Below, one piece after another: positions 11,206 to 23,392 of a stretch of DNA of 64,000 nucleotides (position 1 is its first letter; each line of letters opens with the position of its first letter). Position numbers and translations under genes: made by a program. This stretch comes from Cacajao melanocephalus (lineage: Eukaryota > Chordata > Mammalia > Primates > Pitheciidae): contig CAUYLG010038394.1 in the NCBI GenBank assembly GCA_963573385.1, positions 1-64,000 of the forward strand, read 5' to 3'. The notes below the pieces were generated by a model, which saw only the letters and a list, made by a program, of their open reading frames with translations, did no database searches and was not told the origin of the DNA.

Positions 11206-12411
11206 TTGTTTTCTGCTCTCCACTGAGAGGGGAGGTTCACGAGAAGCCCGAGGTTGACCTGAATAGCCTCTTACTAGGTCCATAAGATGTATAGTTCATG
11301 GACGACGTGTTATCAAACCATTTGCGGGGAAGGCCCTCTTTACTGTGGAGCATATCAGAGATGAAGCTGCTATTTTGATCTCTATCTGTGTTCTGAATCT
11401 TCTTTCTCCTGGATTTGAGAGGAGAAGCGAAGAGTGTTACTTCCTAAGCACCTGGCCCCTCAGTGACTATACATCTGACGGTGGCCAGGATATCCCTTCC
11501 AGATTTTCTGCCTTAGTCTGTTTTTATCACCTGGCTCATAGGACAATGGCCAGGGGGACACCAGTTAATGGAAAGGAACAATTCACTGCCCTTGTCCCAG
11601 CTTCTATGGAGGAGGGAATCCTTAAAGGAGATGTCAGGACAGTTGAGTGATAGGAACAAGAGATTCAGGCTGGGCTTGACCTCTCTCCCACACAGACATG
11701 GGCACTCTGCTTTTTTCTGCAGACTCTCCAGGGGCATGAAGAGTTTTGTCAGGTTAAAGATTCATTCCTGCACGCTGAAGGTGAACTCATGAGTAGGCTC
11801 ATTTCATCCAACAGAGAACATGGTCCTGATGGAATAAAAGGAAAGCAAGCCTACTCTGGGGTCCTCTGTGTGTCCCTGCTTAGGGCACAGTACAGGTCAC
11901 ACCGCTGTGCTCACAGGACATGCAGTTACAGGGAGCAGGGAGGGGTCAGTGTGGCCAGAGGGGTATTGGGTGTTTCCCGTGACATACCTGGAGACAAGGT
12001 GTTCACCTGTTGTACCTCTGGAGGTGGCGGGAGACGGCAGCCTCAGAGTCAGGAAGGCTCCTACTTCATCACATGCAGTTCTGCAAAGAAGGGAGTTGTG
12101 GGTTGGTGATGTCAGGCAAATGCACTGCAGCAGGGGTAGCTGCATCTACACTCAAAGGAATCTGGTCGGGCACAAATAGCATCCATTATGGGGATTGCGA
12201 CAGTATTCACAGGAATGGCTCCGACTAGAGTGTGTCTTTTTACATCAGGCAGTTCCAGTAAGAGGGCCAAAGGGGTCCTTTTGTGGGGCTGTAAACTGGA
12301 TCTAGTCATGGCTCTTATCAAGAGCTGCCAGGCATTCATGACTGGACCACATATGCACGTATAACCCATCGATGCCTCCAGACTGTGTCCCTAAAAACAT
12401 CTCTCACATTT

Positions 12412-12487
12412 GTCGTTCAAACACAGCATTTGTACCTAAACTCAGATCATGATACTTACAAGTAAATTTCGTTGTCTTGTTCAAAAC
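12412..12487. repeat. Internal repeat, copy B
   Basis: Core aaacacagcatttgtaccta, then aactcagatcatgatactt. Direct orientation relative to copy A, spaced about 1.28 kb. Confidence 0.6.
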
Positions 12488-12850
12488 TTGAGGCCTACAG
12501 GCTTTACCCAAGACAGAAGGGATCTGGTGACTTCCAGGAGAAACATCTTGAAAGCTAGCATTTGCTTGGAGGCTGCAGACTCCATGAAGGAGATCTTCCC
12601 TGGCGTCCTCACTAATATGAACAGACCCCTCTTGTATGTTCACCTGATCAGTGTAGATGCCAGGCCTAAGTGGTGTGAGAAACCCAGGCAATTATGTCTG
12701 CCTGTGGTAGATCAGTGACACTCCGTAGATAGCCTCTTCATTGGCAACTTGATTAGATTCGGTGAATGACTCAGGTCCTCTGTGATCAGCAACGTCTACC
12801 ATGAAGACCCCATTCCAGTTGTATCTTCCTCCAATTCCCTTGTATTTTTT

Positions 12851-13539
12851 TTTAAAGATAAATAATGGTAGTGGTGTTTGAACAGAAGTTGCAGTTCGCT
12901 ATTCATTTTTTCCAGCAGTGTGCTCATTACCTCATTTGGCTCCCTTCTCTCGCAGTGTCCTGGGGCTCCCAAAGCTCTTTCGTTGTTGCAGTCTACCTCC
13001 ACCTCCCATAGCTGTGCTTCCCGCCCATCCACTGGCTGCCTATCACAAACCATGCCTTGTACATAGTTCCTACTTATCCTATCAAACCTGGTCTGTCTTA
13101 CATCCAATCTCCTTAGGGCCCTACTTTCTGCTAATGTGATGATATGTGACAATGTATTTGCATTCGAACAAGATCAGCTCCTAAATAAAATGCCCCCTTA
13201 GCCCCATGCTCAGGACTTTTGCCTTGGTTAACATCCTGTGAAATGTGACTGTGGAAAAGAGATATGCAAATGTAGTTGCTCTGTAAATGTAAATGGAATA
13301 AACATACATATAAACATAAATTTACATGGGACAAACCACTGCTCAAGAAAGAAAAGGGAGAAACGAACCTTTTTTTTTGGTAAAGGGTGGGAGATAGAAA
13401 TAGAACCCACTGTCCAGATGGTGATGCCTGATGGGAGAACCTACATAAGAACAGGAAAAGGAAAATAAACAGAAGACTGAGAAATGGAATGTGAGGCTTA
13501 CTAGACAAAGCAGAAAGATTGGGGGTTACAGATACAATG
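12851..13539. other. Unique AT-rich sequence
   Basis: No gene is recognised. An octamer-type atgcaaat occurs at 13264-13271, which is common by chance. The minus-strand frame over 13131-13631 is hydrophobic and compositionally driven. Confidence 0.4.
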
Positions 13540-13664
13540 TGTATAAAGGATAAAAGCATGACTTTGGAATCAAAGAAAAATATGTGTGAAATTTTCAGTC
13601 TACCGTGTAGTAACCGTGTGATCTTGGGCACAGTATTTAACTTCTCTAAGGCTCTGTGTTATGT
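13540..13664 (+). mobile_element. MIR, 5' half (split by AluJ)
   Basis: Reads gactttggaatcaaag, then gtgtgatcttgggcacagta, then ttaacttctctaaggctctg. It continues after the Alu at 13989. Confidence 0.75.
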
Positions 13665-13988
13665 TGTTCTTTTTCTTTTCTTTTCTTTCCTTTTCTTTCT
13701 TTCTTTTTTTTTTTTTGAGACAGAGTCTAACTCCGTCAACCAGGCTGGAGTGCAGTGGCACAGTCTCGGCTTACTGCAGCCTTGACCCTTTGGACTAAAG
13801 CAATCCTCCTGCCTCAACCTCCCAAGTAGCTGGAACTACAGGGACATGCCATTATGCCCAGCTAATTTTTATATTTTTGTAGAGACAGGGTTTTGTCATG
13901 TTGCCCAGGCTGGTCTCGAACTGCTGGGCTCAGGTGATCTGCCTGCCTCTGCCTCCCAAAGTGCTGGGATTACAGGCATGATCCTAGC
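13665..13988 (-). mobile_element. AluJ with decayed tail
   Basis: Reverse-orientation Alu. The T-rich start (13665-13715) has decayed to a TTCTTTTC pattern. The body has older diagnostic wording such as gactaaagcaatcctcctgc and tgttgcccaggctggtctcg, which fits the J subfamily. The final bases gcatgatcctagctt show the outer end is worn. Confidence 0.9.
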
Positions 13989-14110
13989 TTATATATTAAG
14001 GGGATTCTGATAACGACTTAATGGGTTATTAGGCAATTGAAAGAAATGACATATGTGAAATTCTTATAGCAGTGGCTGATGCATAAGGGACTAAATACGA
14101 TAATACTATT
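13989..14110 (+). mobile_element. MIR, 3' half (split by AluJ)
   Basis: Continues the MIR with 'gggttattaggcaattgaaa' and agcagtggctgatgcataag. The Alu therefore landed in an existing MIR. Confidence 0.6.
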
Positions 14111-14457
14111 TCTCTCTTCCCTTTCTCTCCCATTAAGTTCAAGAGTCACAATGACCTTGGTAAAGTTAATCTTGGTTAAAAAAGAGAGAGAAAGAGAGTC
14201 ATAGAAATCTAGTTAAAGAAATGCTAGATGTGAGAACGGAACAGAAAAGGCTGGTCAATCCATAATGTCAGAGTGTTGAGAAGAAAATAACTTCTGTCTG
14301 AAATTTAGTTTTTTTTTTGGAAATCACCATTAAGGTATTGCACCTTAGGAACAGAGCTTAGGTAGATGAACTGGGAATAAGGTAGGGCTAGTTTCAGAAA
14401 AAATGTTAACTGGCAGAGTTGGTGCCTGAGGCTGAGAACGGTGGAATATTCCAGATA

Positions 14458-14660
14458 AGGTGCATGAGTGTTGGAGTCAGGCCAAGTTTGTTTAAATGCT
14501 GTCAGTGCTTAGCTGCTGTGTGGCTTCAGACCCAGTGCCTAATCTAGGTCTCAATATGCTCATCTGCAAAGTGAAGGGCAGCTAAAGTTCTTATCCCATA
14601 GGACTGGTGTCAAGGATAAAAAGATATACACCGTGTCATCATTCGCTGCCTGGCATATTT
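14458..14660 (+). mobile_element. MIR
   Basis: Reads gagtgttggagtcaggccaa, then cttagctgctgtgtggcttc, then atgctcatctgcaaagtgaa, ending near gctgcctggcat. Confidence 0.8.
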
Positions 14661-14934
14661 AAATTTCTAGAAATACTAGCCAGTGTTATAATTTGCAGTA
14701 TCCTTGGGCATTGTGAGGCCTATGCATCTCTTCCCTCAGGTGCATCGTCAGGTCTGAGAATAATCCATCCATTTCAACCTGTTGGGTAAGTGCAGGGCCT
14801 GCTAAAGAATCATCAGAGAAAAGGAGTTCCAGACAGGAGGGTCTGGAGTGAAAAAGAAAGGGAATCAGAAAACACGATGATGGAAAGGGAGACACATTGT
14901 GAATTCTATTTTGGACAGCCACTCTCTATCTATT

Positions 14935-15450
14935 CATCTGTGCATACATTAATTTAACAAATATGGTTGCACATATATTACGTGCCAGGTGCTGGAGACA
15001 CAGCAAAGAATAAGAGAGTTGTGATCTTGAGAGAAGAGGAAATAGTAAAAGTTTGATCAGGGACGTAAAGAGTATGAGGGAAAAGTCAGGGTGATATGAA
15101 AGTAGAAGACGAGGAAAATCTTTCTGCAGAAGTGACAGGTAAGCAGAGACCTGAAGGATAAGTAGGAGCAAGCCAGGCAAAGGTTGGAGCACGCAGAAAC
15201 AGCACATACAAGAGCTCTGGGGCAGGAAAGACCTTGGGATCATTGGAGGGACTGAATTAAGACCGACATGCCTGGAGCAGGGTCAGGGAGAGAGGGAGAT
15301 GAGAGTACAGCTGGTGATATGTCCCAGGCAGATCACAAGAGGTCATGCAGACAATGTTAAATATTTTATATTTATTCCTAAGAATCATAAACAGGTCATG
15401 AAAGGAAAGCTAATAAAATCTTTTAACAGGAAAAGAAGATGCTCTCTGTT
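14935..15450 (-). mobile_element. L2 3' region
   Basis: Reads tattacgtgccaggtgctgg, gcagagacctgaaggataag, and gagctctggggcaggaaag, the L2 3' end read backwards. It continues with a weaker match to about 15450. Confidence 0.8.
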
Positions 15451-15959
15451 CAGCTTTATTTACATGGCCAGATTTTTCTTCAGCCAAGCGTTTTTTTGAG
15501 TGTTGACCCAGAAGTTTCAGCCAGCTAAGGTACCATGAGTGTCAAGGTCCTCACCACCGATTCCCTAGCACACTTATCTCTGGGCCCTGGGAACCCAGGC
15601 AATGTGGCCAGTGAAACTTCTGGGGAAGACTCTTAGCCTCAGGATTGGATGGGGATGGTGCCGGTGGCAGGTGGCATGGTCCAGGTTTGGAGTAGGGAGC
15701 AGCTGGAACTGGATCTGAGTTGGGATGTCCTCGTACTTCTATTCCAAAAGGTCTTAAACAACCCCAGAGAATATTTTAGATATATGCAGATAAATACATG
15801 ACCAGAGCAGCTAGTATTAATAATTATTGTAAAGCTTCCTCTATGTCCATAATTTGTTTTTGAGTGACCACCTCTGTGATAATAGGCATGAAATTATTTA
15901 ATAGCAGGTTTAAAGAGCTACTAACCAACAGTTGATTAAACCACTTCTTTTGAAATAAT
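15451..15959. other. Unique sequence
   Basis: No gene or named repeat. The stretch 15540-15720 is GC-richer with several cca/tgg-rich runs but has no open frame of note. Confidence 0.4.
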
Positions 15960-16165
15960 AATGTAAGTTTATGAGCATACTATATCTCAGGCATGGTACT
16001 AATTGCTCCATATACATCTCTTTATTTAATTATCACAGAAATCTTACAACTTAATTATTATTAAGCCCCTTTTATAGATGAGAAAACTAAAGACTAGAGC
16101 AGTTAAACAACTTACTCAACAAGAAATAGCTCATAAATAGTTAAGCTGGTTCTCTGCGTCTTCCA
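15960..16165 (-). mobile_element. MIR
   Basis: Reads cttttatagatgagaaaact, then agcagttaaacaacttactc, after a decayed 'gcatactatatctcaggcat'. Confidence 0.8.
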
Positions 16166-16244
16166 ATTTTCTTTCAAATGAAATTAAGGTGTTTAGAGTA
16201 AGTGAGAATTTGAACCCAGGTCATATTAAAACAAATACCACTGG

Positions 16245-16502
16245 CACTATGAGAAAAAAAGGTGAAATTAATTCTAATCATATATTTATTTCACTTGGCC
16301 CTTACTTCCAAAATATCTTTTCGTGTGCCATCCTTATAAAAGTTACCAGTAAGATATTTTACATTTTATTTTCTTTTTTCATGCCCACTCTCTAAAATCC
16401 ATTGTATATTTGGTCACTCCCAACACATTTCAGTTCGGCCTAGTCACATTTCAGGTGCTGAATAGTCACATGTAGCTAATGGAGAGCACACTGAGCAGTG
16501 CA
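16245..16502. mobile_element. Non-autonomous DNA transposon (hAT-like, MER3/MER58 group?)
   Basis: Contains aggtgaaattaattctaatc, agatattttacattttattt and cagttcggcctagtcacatt, ending in gctgaatagtcacatgtagc. I recognise the order as a dispersed palindromic DNA transposon but am unsure of its exact name. Confidence 0.6.
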
Positions 16503-16519
16503 TTAACTAGTAACACTAC

Positions 16520-16612
16520 GGAGTTTAACAAGTTATGAAAATTGAGTGAGAAAATATATGTAATAAGAACATAGTCCTGTGTGTGGCACCTGGTAGGCCC
16601 TTTGTAATTCTC
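16520..16612 (+). mobile_element. MIR 3' fragment
   Basis: Reads gagtgagaaaatatatgtaa, then tgtgtgtggcacctggtagg, the tail half of a MIR. Confidence 0.55.
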
Positions 16613-17309
16613 TCTCTTTTTGATTCCTGCCTTTAAATCACAAAATACTGAAGATATCTACTTGGAAATCTGGTCTTTCAATTACCCACATTAAATTCAG
16701 GAAAGTTACCACGTAGCATTTACAAACTTATTTCCATTTTGCTTTGTTACGCATTACATAGTTATGGGGCAGCATATTTTCTTATCTAATTATGCTCTGT
16801 AGATTGCAATTCCGAAGTAAATTTTCCTTTTCTGACTTATAAGCAAAGAAGGCTCTAAAGCAACCTGGATGGCAGGGTGAATTCAACCTGAGGAAATAGA
16901 TAGGCTTAATCACTGACATTGAGAGCCAACAGCCCATCTACCAATGAGGACAAGGGCAGATAAATACTCAGTTCTATGTGTACCAGGGGGAGAGCTAATT
17001 GGTTGTATGGATCTTATTGGCAGAACCATTGGAAAGAAGCAGATGATTTCTTTGGGAGGGAGGTCTGTTTCCAAAGTGGAAGTTACAGGGAATAGGTATA
17101 TACTTCCCCTTTTATTACATGGTCAGCTTTTTAAAATTATAGCATAATATCAAGATGGGAGCTGGCTTAGATTAGAAATTGAGCTTGAACATGCCTCCTT
17201 TGATCTTTCTACTTCAACTTCCCAGTGCAGTACTGCTCTCTACCCTTCATTCCTTCTTTTTTTCTTTCATCTCCCTCCTTTGGAACCACCTCCAGTTCAT
17301 TTGCCAGCC
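16613..17309. other. Unique AT-rich sequence
   Basis: No gene and no repeat that I can name. Confidence 0.4.
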
Positions 17310-17600
17310 GATTTCATGATGGAGCAGAAACGCCAATCAATCATTTGGCCATCAGAAGGACAGCATCCCCAATCTGCATTAGCCTGCTGGGCTGACTTCC
17401 AGCACATCATCTACTATACATGAATTATTACAGAAACATTATTGCTGTCAGCGTATTCCACTCTATACAACTTCCTATTATTATTTTTTTGGCGGACAAC
17501 ACTGAAATTTTAAACAGCTCAATCTTGCTTAAGTAATGTGAATTTGGTGGCTCTAGCAACAACTTTTTGCCTCATCAGTGAGAATCCACCCGCAGCATGG
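17310..17600. promoter_or_regulatory. Candidate conserved non-coding block (unproven)
   Basis: Unique, low-redundancy sequence with clustered homeobox- and SOX-like words (caatcaatcat, gaattatta, aacattattg). It has no repeats and no coding frame. This is a subjective impression of conserved-element character; no alignment was possible. Confidence 0.2.
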
Positions 17601-19599
17601 GTTGGGCTTAGATGCAGGGGAAGGGATGGGGGTCTGGTACAAATGGAGACTTGAGGCAGATTGGATTTGCTTTCCCTTCTCTGATTTCACCCACCTCCCA
17701 GCGTCGCTTCTCTTCTACTTTATTGTTGATGGCAAAGTGAGGCTTCTGGGCTCCTGATATTTGGGTAAAAGAGTCAATGGAGCTGGGGATAAATTCGCTG
17801 GCCACCAGCAGCATCAAGGAGCACTGCTTAGGACTTCTTTTGCCAAAGAACTTATGTACTGTGGAGCACAGGGTATAGTGCAGCTGTCTGCCATTCATGC
17901 CATGATGGGAATCATAGATCTAGCTTGAAAACTCATGAACAGAATTAGATGATTTTTGTCTCTTTTAAAACTCTGTCACAAAATGGGTCATTTATCATCC
18001 TGGAGTGTGTGTGTGTACGCACACATGCATGCTTTGGGGAGCGCAGGGTCAGAGTGGAAATTCAGGTGCTGATACCTGGTAGAAGGCTGTTAAATCAGAC
18101 GAATCAGTGACAGTCAGGTGATTCCAGACAAAAGACAGCAGGGGGAAAGCTGAGGGCCACAGCCAGTCATGTGGAAAAGAACTAAGATACAAAAAATAGG
18201 AAGAAAAATTCAAATCCCAGAAACCAGTGAATGTACTAAAGTTCAGAGATAGATAGAACCAGGAAGCAGAAGCAGAGACATAGATGTGTGACACTAGTAA
18301 TCAGGACTCCAGTTGCTGAGGCAGTCTTTGGCCTTGATACCTGGGCTCTTTATTTTCTTCCTATTTGGATGTGAGCCAAGGTAAGGCTGGTCTAGGACAA
18401 GCAGGAAGATGCAGTGAGAATCAACTGCCCAAGACAAACTGAGGAGGCGGAAAGAAAAATAATCCTCGCTGTTGTTGTTTGCCCCCACCCGCATTCTGCT
18501 GCTCCCACCCAGAGGATGGTGGGGTTGGACATCAGAAAAAACCCTGGAAACCACAGCCCGTTCCCACATATTTAGTGTTTTACCATGAAGATGCTTAGGC
18601 AACCGTCTGGGTTGCAGAAATATTTTCTAGAGCATCAGGGGATTTCATGGTCAAACTTGATGTAGGAGGTCTCTGTCCCTTTTGCTACCTCCCCCGTCCT
18701 CAGACAGGTTCATCTAGTGAAGGGTCCCACTCCAGCTCCTGAGCTAATTTCAGGAAGGTAGGTAGGACCTACACCAATAGCTGTTGTCCTGCATTGAGTG
18801 AAGAGTAGAAACAGTCCACTTTATGCAACTTCAGATCAAGAAGTTCAGCTATACAAAGACGCCTGTTTTCCATGTATTATTTTTTTCTCTTTGGTGTCCC
18901 TTGAATCCCATGACCTAGGAGTAATCCCTGAGGACTCAAGTAAGCCATCAATTCATGGAGCTTCTCATTTCTTACAGCACAGACTCGGTTCACAGGGCAG
19001 GCTTCTGCCTCCGGTCCCAGGGGCTTCCCTGAAAGCAGCTTCACTCTTACCGGGCACCTCCACGGCTGCATCGGAGGGTGGCCTTCTTGATTTTGAACTC
19101 AACTTTTCTTCTGGCAGTTTTCATGGAGAGTGTGGGGCAAAAAGGGTGGAGGTGGAGCCTGTCTCTAGACTGGCCTCCTGTTTAACCTTCAAGTCTAAGG
19201 CAAATTGCTGCTCATCGCCTTTGATAACTGTTCAGATTTCAATTATGGATTCTAGTGATTTCTATTCAAATGCATAATAACACTTGGCCAGTTTATCTGG
19301 TTACTGCCTTGGTAATCCTAGAGTCTTATCTGCTTCTGTGGAAAATAGATCTTGAGGTAAGACTTATGGCAAATGCTTTCCTGGGTATATATGGAACGGG
19401 CAATCCCAGTGAAGCAAGATTAAGGTAAAAAGGAACCGGGACAGGGTAGAAGGAAAATCAAATACAAGGTAGTGCATTGTCAAGCTAGCCACAGCGTCAG
19501 CAGGAAACACAACTTAGGCAGGATCGGCCAACCCAGATCCTACAAACTAAGGGTTTGTGTGTATTAACTTACATGTTAAAAGAATAAAAAGAATTTTAC
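17601..19599. other. Unique sequence
   Basis: About 2 kb without a recognised gene or repeat. A short gtgtgtgtgtacgcacacat run lies near 18006. A plus-strand frame of 159 residues at 18798-19277 has no domain, signal peptide or splice context and is most likely chance. Confidence 0.4.
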
Positions 19600-19775
19600 A
19601 ATTTTTGAATACTCACTATTAAGCAAGTTTCATTCTCTATCCTTTATGCAGACTAACTCATTTGGTCTCTACCATAGTACTATCAGTAGCCCTGTTTCAT
19701 GACAGAGAAAGCAGATGTACAGAGATGCTTTGGTTGAGATAGTATTTAAATCCAAAGGGCTTTGCTTAAGAGCAT
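19600..19775 (-). mobile_element. MIR fragment
   Basis: Reads ctaactcatttggtctctac, then cctgtttcatgacagagaaa, then gagatagtatttaaatccaa. Confidence 0.6.
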
Positions 19776-21317
19776 ACATACCCCACCCCTCCATCATATA
19801 GGCTATTATAGGCTAATTAAGTGTTTTTGCATATGAAATAGTCCTCAGGTATTTATCAAAGGTGTCTGGAGCCATGGTGAGGGGATGCAGGACCCCTGTA
19901 AAATCTACTGTGCATTTACATCAGAGATTTTTCAAATTGAAATGCTTAGGAATTAAGTCCCACCAAGAGGGTAGGTCTAAATTTTGTTTAGGTAGCTACA
20001 GGTTGAAAACGCTCTATAGTAGATTCTTAAAAGATCTAAGGATTGAAGGCCACGTTTAGTTGTTTCTGCCTAGATCTAGGAGAGGATGGTCAGGGTAGGA
20101 TAGATATTCCAGTCTTCTTTGTAATGAGATAGAAGGGGGTTCTTCCTGACCCTTCGGATTAAATTCTGTAGCCTCTCTCTTAATCTTCTCTTTGACAGCA
20201 GCTTTTTTTGTAGTGCTGTTTGTGTGTGTGTCTGTGCGTGTGATAGGACTACAGATGTGGGAGGTTCTTCAACCCACAAAATTCAGCAGCACATTGTGCC
20301 AGGTCTGAAGTTATAGAAGGAAAAGTCTGTGGGCCTGTCAACAGAAACCAGGTCTCATGTGTGAGTACTTCAGAAGATAGAAGACACCTGTCAGTCTGGG
20401 TCAGATCTGAGGTTTAAAAAACTTAATAATTAGTCTTTCAGGGCACCCCAAAACATGCTGCAGAAGGGCCTAGACATGAGGTGAGGGAAATCCTGAGACA
20501 TCCCTCATTAAATCTGAAGGCTCTTTCAGCCACAGGTTGATTAAGTACGAGCCCGGAATTATGTTAAAGTAAGAATTGCCAAAAACTGGACAATTAGAAT
20601 GCATTTTTGGTGCTATATGTTTATTTTCACTTTCTCCATGTCAGGAAATGAGGAACGGTCTACTTTGTCTTCTTTCTCAAGTCTTTCTAGCTTTCTTGTG
20701 TTCTGTTTATTGCAGTCCTGGTTGGATAAACAGATCTGCCCTGGAAAGTCTCAGGGAACATAAATACAGTATGTTGGATTTGACAGACTATCACAAGCTA
20801 TTTCTGTTCACATTGGGTTTTACTATTCTTCTTAAAAGTATACATGTATGTTACCATACACAAACCCCTCAAACCTTACTTTCTTGTGAAGTTATTTGAC
20901 AATGTTCCTAATATTTAATTAATGTTATCTGGGTCCAGTGCTGTTTTCCAGTAACATATTACAAAGAATGTCTTAAAAAGCATTAGTAGTATATTCTTGA
21001 CAGATGATGCTGAAACAAGCTGTTCCTAGAAAAGATTCATTATAACATAGATTTAATATTAAGACAATGGACTTGATTCTCATCAAATGCATGCAACAGA
21101 AAGAGAAACAATTCATGAGTGTGGATGCTGGTGTGTGTGTGTGTGTCTGTAGGCTTGTGCCCAGAAGACAAATGAAAATCTTACATGTGTATAGACCCTC
21201 CAAAAGGAGGTGATAGTGGGATGGTGGAATCAGACCTAGTAGGTAAATCCAGCTGCCCATCTAGTAACACTTAGCAACTAACCTCTTATGTCAATAAAAC
21301 TTAGAACTAGAATAGAT
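19776..21317. other. Unique sequence with two short TG runs
   Basis: No gene is recognised. Short TG-rich runs lie at 20218-20243 and 21130-21150. Confidence 0.4.
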
Positions 21318-21420
21318 TCCATGATTTTATAGATGAGAACAGTGAGGCCAGGGAAACGAATTGCTAGTTGGAAATAGAGCTAGGATTCTACCTTCATCCT
21401 AGATCTTCCAATAGCCAGTT
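21318..21420 (-). mobile_element. MIR fragment
   Basis: Reads gattttatagatgagaacag, then gaaatagagctaggattcta. Confidence 0.6.
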
Positions 21421-21806
21421 GGGCCCAGATCATAAATCTTTAAGGTATTTAGAAGAATGCTTGGAGGCTTAGGCTCTGCTTCTCTCTCTGGCTAAGGAAT
21501 ATGTTTTAAAAATGCATATTTATCAATTATTTGGACTCTGAGTTTAATGTGTGACTATACATTCTTGGGCAATCTTTATACCATCCTTGGAATTCATAAG
21601 GAAGACCAATAGGGAAATGCTGTCCTCAGTTTCACAAAGGGGGAAGTATAAAAACTATAGATTCCTGATCTTGTTGCTCACTCTTGGAAAAATGATAGAG
21701 CATGTTATTAAGAAGATGGTCAATGAACACGTAAGAAAGAAAGTGGTGATCACTAGAAGCATCCATGATTTCCTACAAGGAGGACATGCCAATGAACCTC
21801 AGTTCC

Positions 21807-22121
<315 letters not shown>

Positions 22122-22713
22122 CCTCAATTCCTTTTTTGACATCTTTACTAGACTGGCAGAAGGAGGGTGGCGATGGTAGGGCAGATAGTGTAGACATAGA
22201 GAATGGCAATAGTGTAAGGCCTGTGAACAAGTTTCTCCTAATATCCTCCAGAATGACCTAGAAAATACAGGCTATGTGTGTGTAATTGCAGCTAATAGGA
22301 CAGTGCCGTTCAAAGAAGTCAATCTCTGGAATGTTATCAACAAAGAGGGAGTTGTCTAGTATCAACTTATAGGTTTTTTTTTTTTTCTATCCCTGTCATG
22401 TTCCAAGTATTTATCAATGACTTGAATGAAACATTGACCATCTGCTTATTGAATTTGCTATGACACAAGGCAGAGGTCAGCTAATATGACAAGTGATAGA
22501 AACAAGTTTTAAAAGATCTTGCTATCTGGAAAGATGGATTGAAACTAACAAGATAAATTTAACAAGGATAAAAGCAAGAGTCTTGGTTTTAGGTTTAAAA
22601 GAAAACTTGATTTCACAAAAAAATGATGGGAAAGAATTGGTCTGAGGTTAGTTCACTTCATAAATATCTGAGTGGATTTAGCTGACCAGAGACTCTACTA
22701 GGCCAACATGGTA

Positions 22714-22760
22714 TTAGGTTGGTGCAAAAGTAATTGGTTTTTGCCATTACTTTTAATGGC
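22714..22760. mobile_element. MADE1 mariner MITE, half copy
   Basis: ttaggttggtgcaaaagtaa, then ttgccattacttttaatggc, matches the first half of the 80-bp MADE1 (Hsmar1-derived) element after a ta target dinucleotide. The second half is replaced by AT-rich sequence up to about 22800. Confidence 0.93.
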
Positions 22761-22822
22761 TAAAAATGTTAATTTTAATACATAAACATTTTAATTTAAT
22801 AGATAAAATTGTTATGTACTCC

Positions 22823-22860
22823 TATCTATCTATCTATCTATCTATCCATCCCTATCTATT
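22823..22860. repeat. (CTAT)n microsatellite
   Basis: Tetranucleotide array with a catccc interruption near 22847, next to the MADE1 remnant and inside the L3 copy. Confidence 0.95.
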
Positions 22861-23392
22861 AAGAAGATCTTATCTTCAGAGCAGTCTGTCCTCTGCTGGA
22901 GAGGAGATCCTCAGAGCACTGTAGCCAGTTCTGGGCTCCATGCTTAGGAGAAATATTAACAAATAGAAGAACAAAGACCACTCTGAAAAGTGTTTGGACA
23001 TCTTGTCAACTGAAGATTGATGGAGAAAGCCGGCAATGCATTTAGAAAAAGAATATTTGGGGAAGTAATAACAACTGTCCTAGACATTTGAAAGCAACTC
23101 AAGGAGAAGATGAATAGGATAATTCTGTTGTATTCTAGAGGGCAGAACCTACGAATGGTGTAACAGGGAAGCAGATACTGACTCAATGTAAAGAATATTT
23201 TTCCATAGTTAGAGGTATCTATATGTGGATAAGGCAACTTTTGAGTTAACCTGCTCCTGATCACTGGTGGGCTTCAAAGGAGAGGTTAGGACACTGCTTG
23301 AGAATCAAGATACTGGTGAGAAGATTCTAGCACAGAATGGGTGGATAGATCAGAAGATCTCCATACTTGCTTCCAATTCAGAGATTCTGATC

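Larger units (their letters stand above)
10988..12850. other. Unclassified block with an internal repeat
   Basis: About 1.9 kb with normal base composition and many short open frames on both strands (up to about 106 residues), but no recognised gene or named repeat. A segment near 11130 recurs near 12412 in the same orientation (listed separately). On the minus strand both copies translate in one frame to similar peptides, KYHDPSLSASAVFK and KYHDLSLGTNAVFE. The best guess is an unnamed old repeat or decayed retroelement interior. Confidence 0.35.

Noticed and set aside
11400..12700. Possible endogenous retrovirus interior on the minus strand
   Set aside because: A few short residue groups near 11540-11600 were faintly reminiscent of retroviral pol-type sequence, but no ordered set of domains, no flanking LTR pair and no primer-binding site could be seen. 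Left as unclassified.
13131..13631. 166-residue minus-strand frame with hydrophobic stretches
   Set aside because: The phenylalanine- and leucine-rich stretches follow from A-rich plus-strand composition. It overlaps a MIR and shows no family signature.
18798..19277. 159-residue plus-strand open frame
   Set aside because: No recognisable domain, no Kozak or splice support, and a length plausible by chance in 64 kb. Conservation would be needed to revive it.
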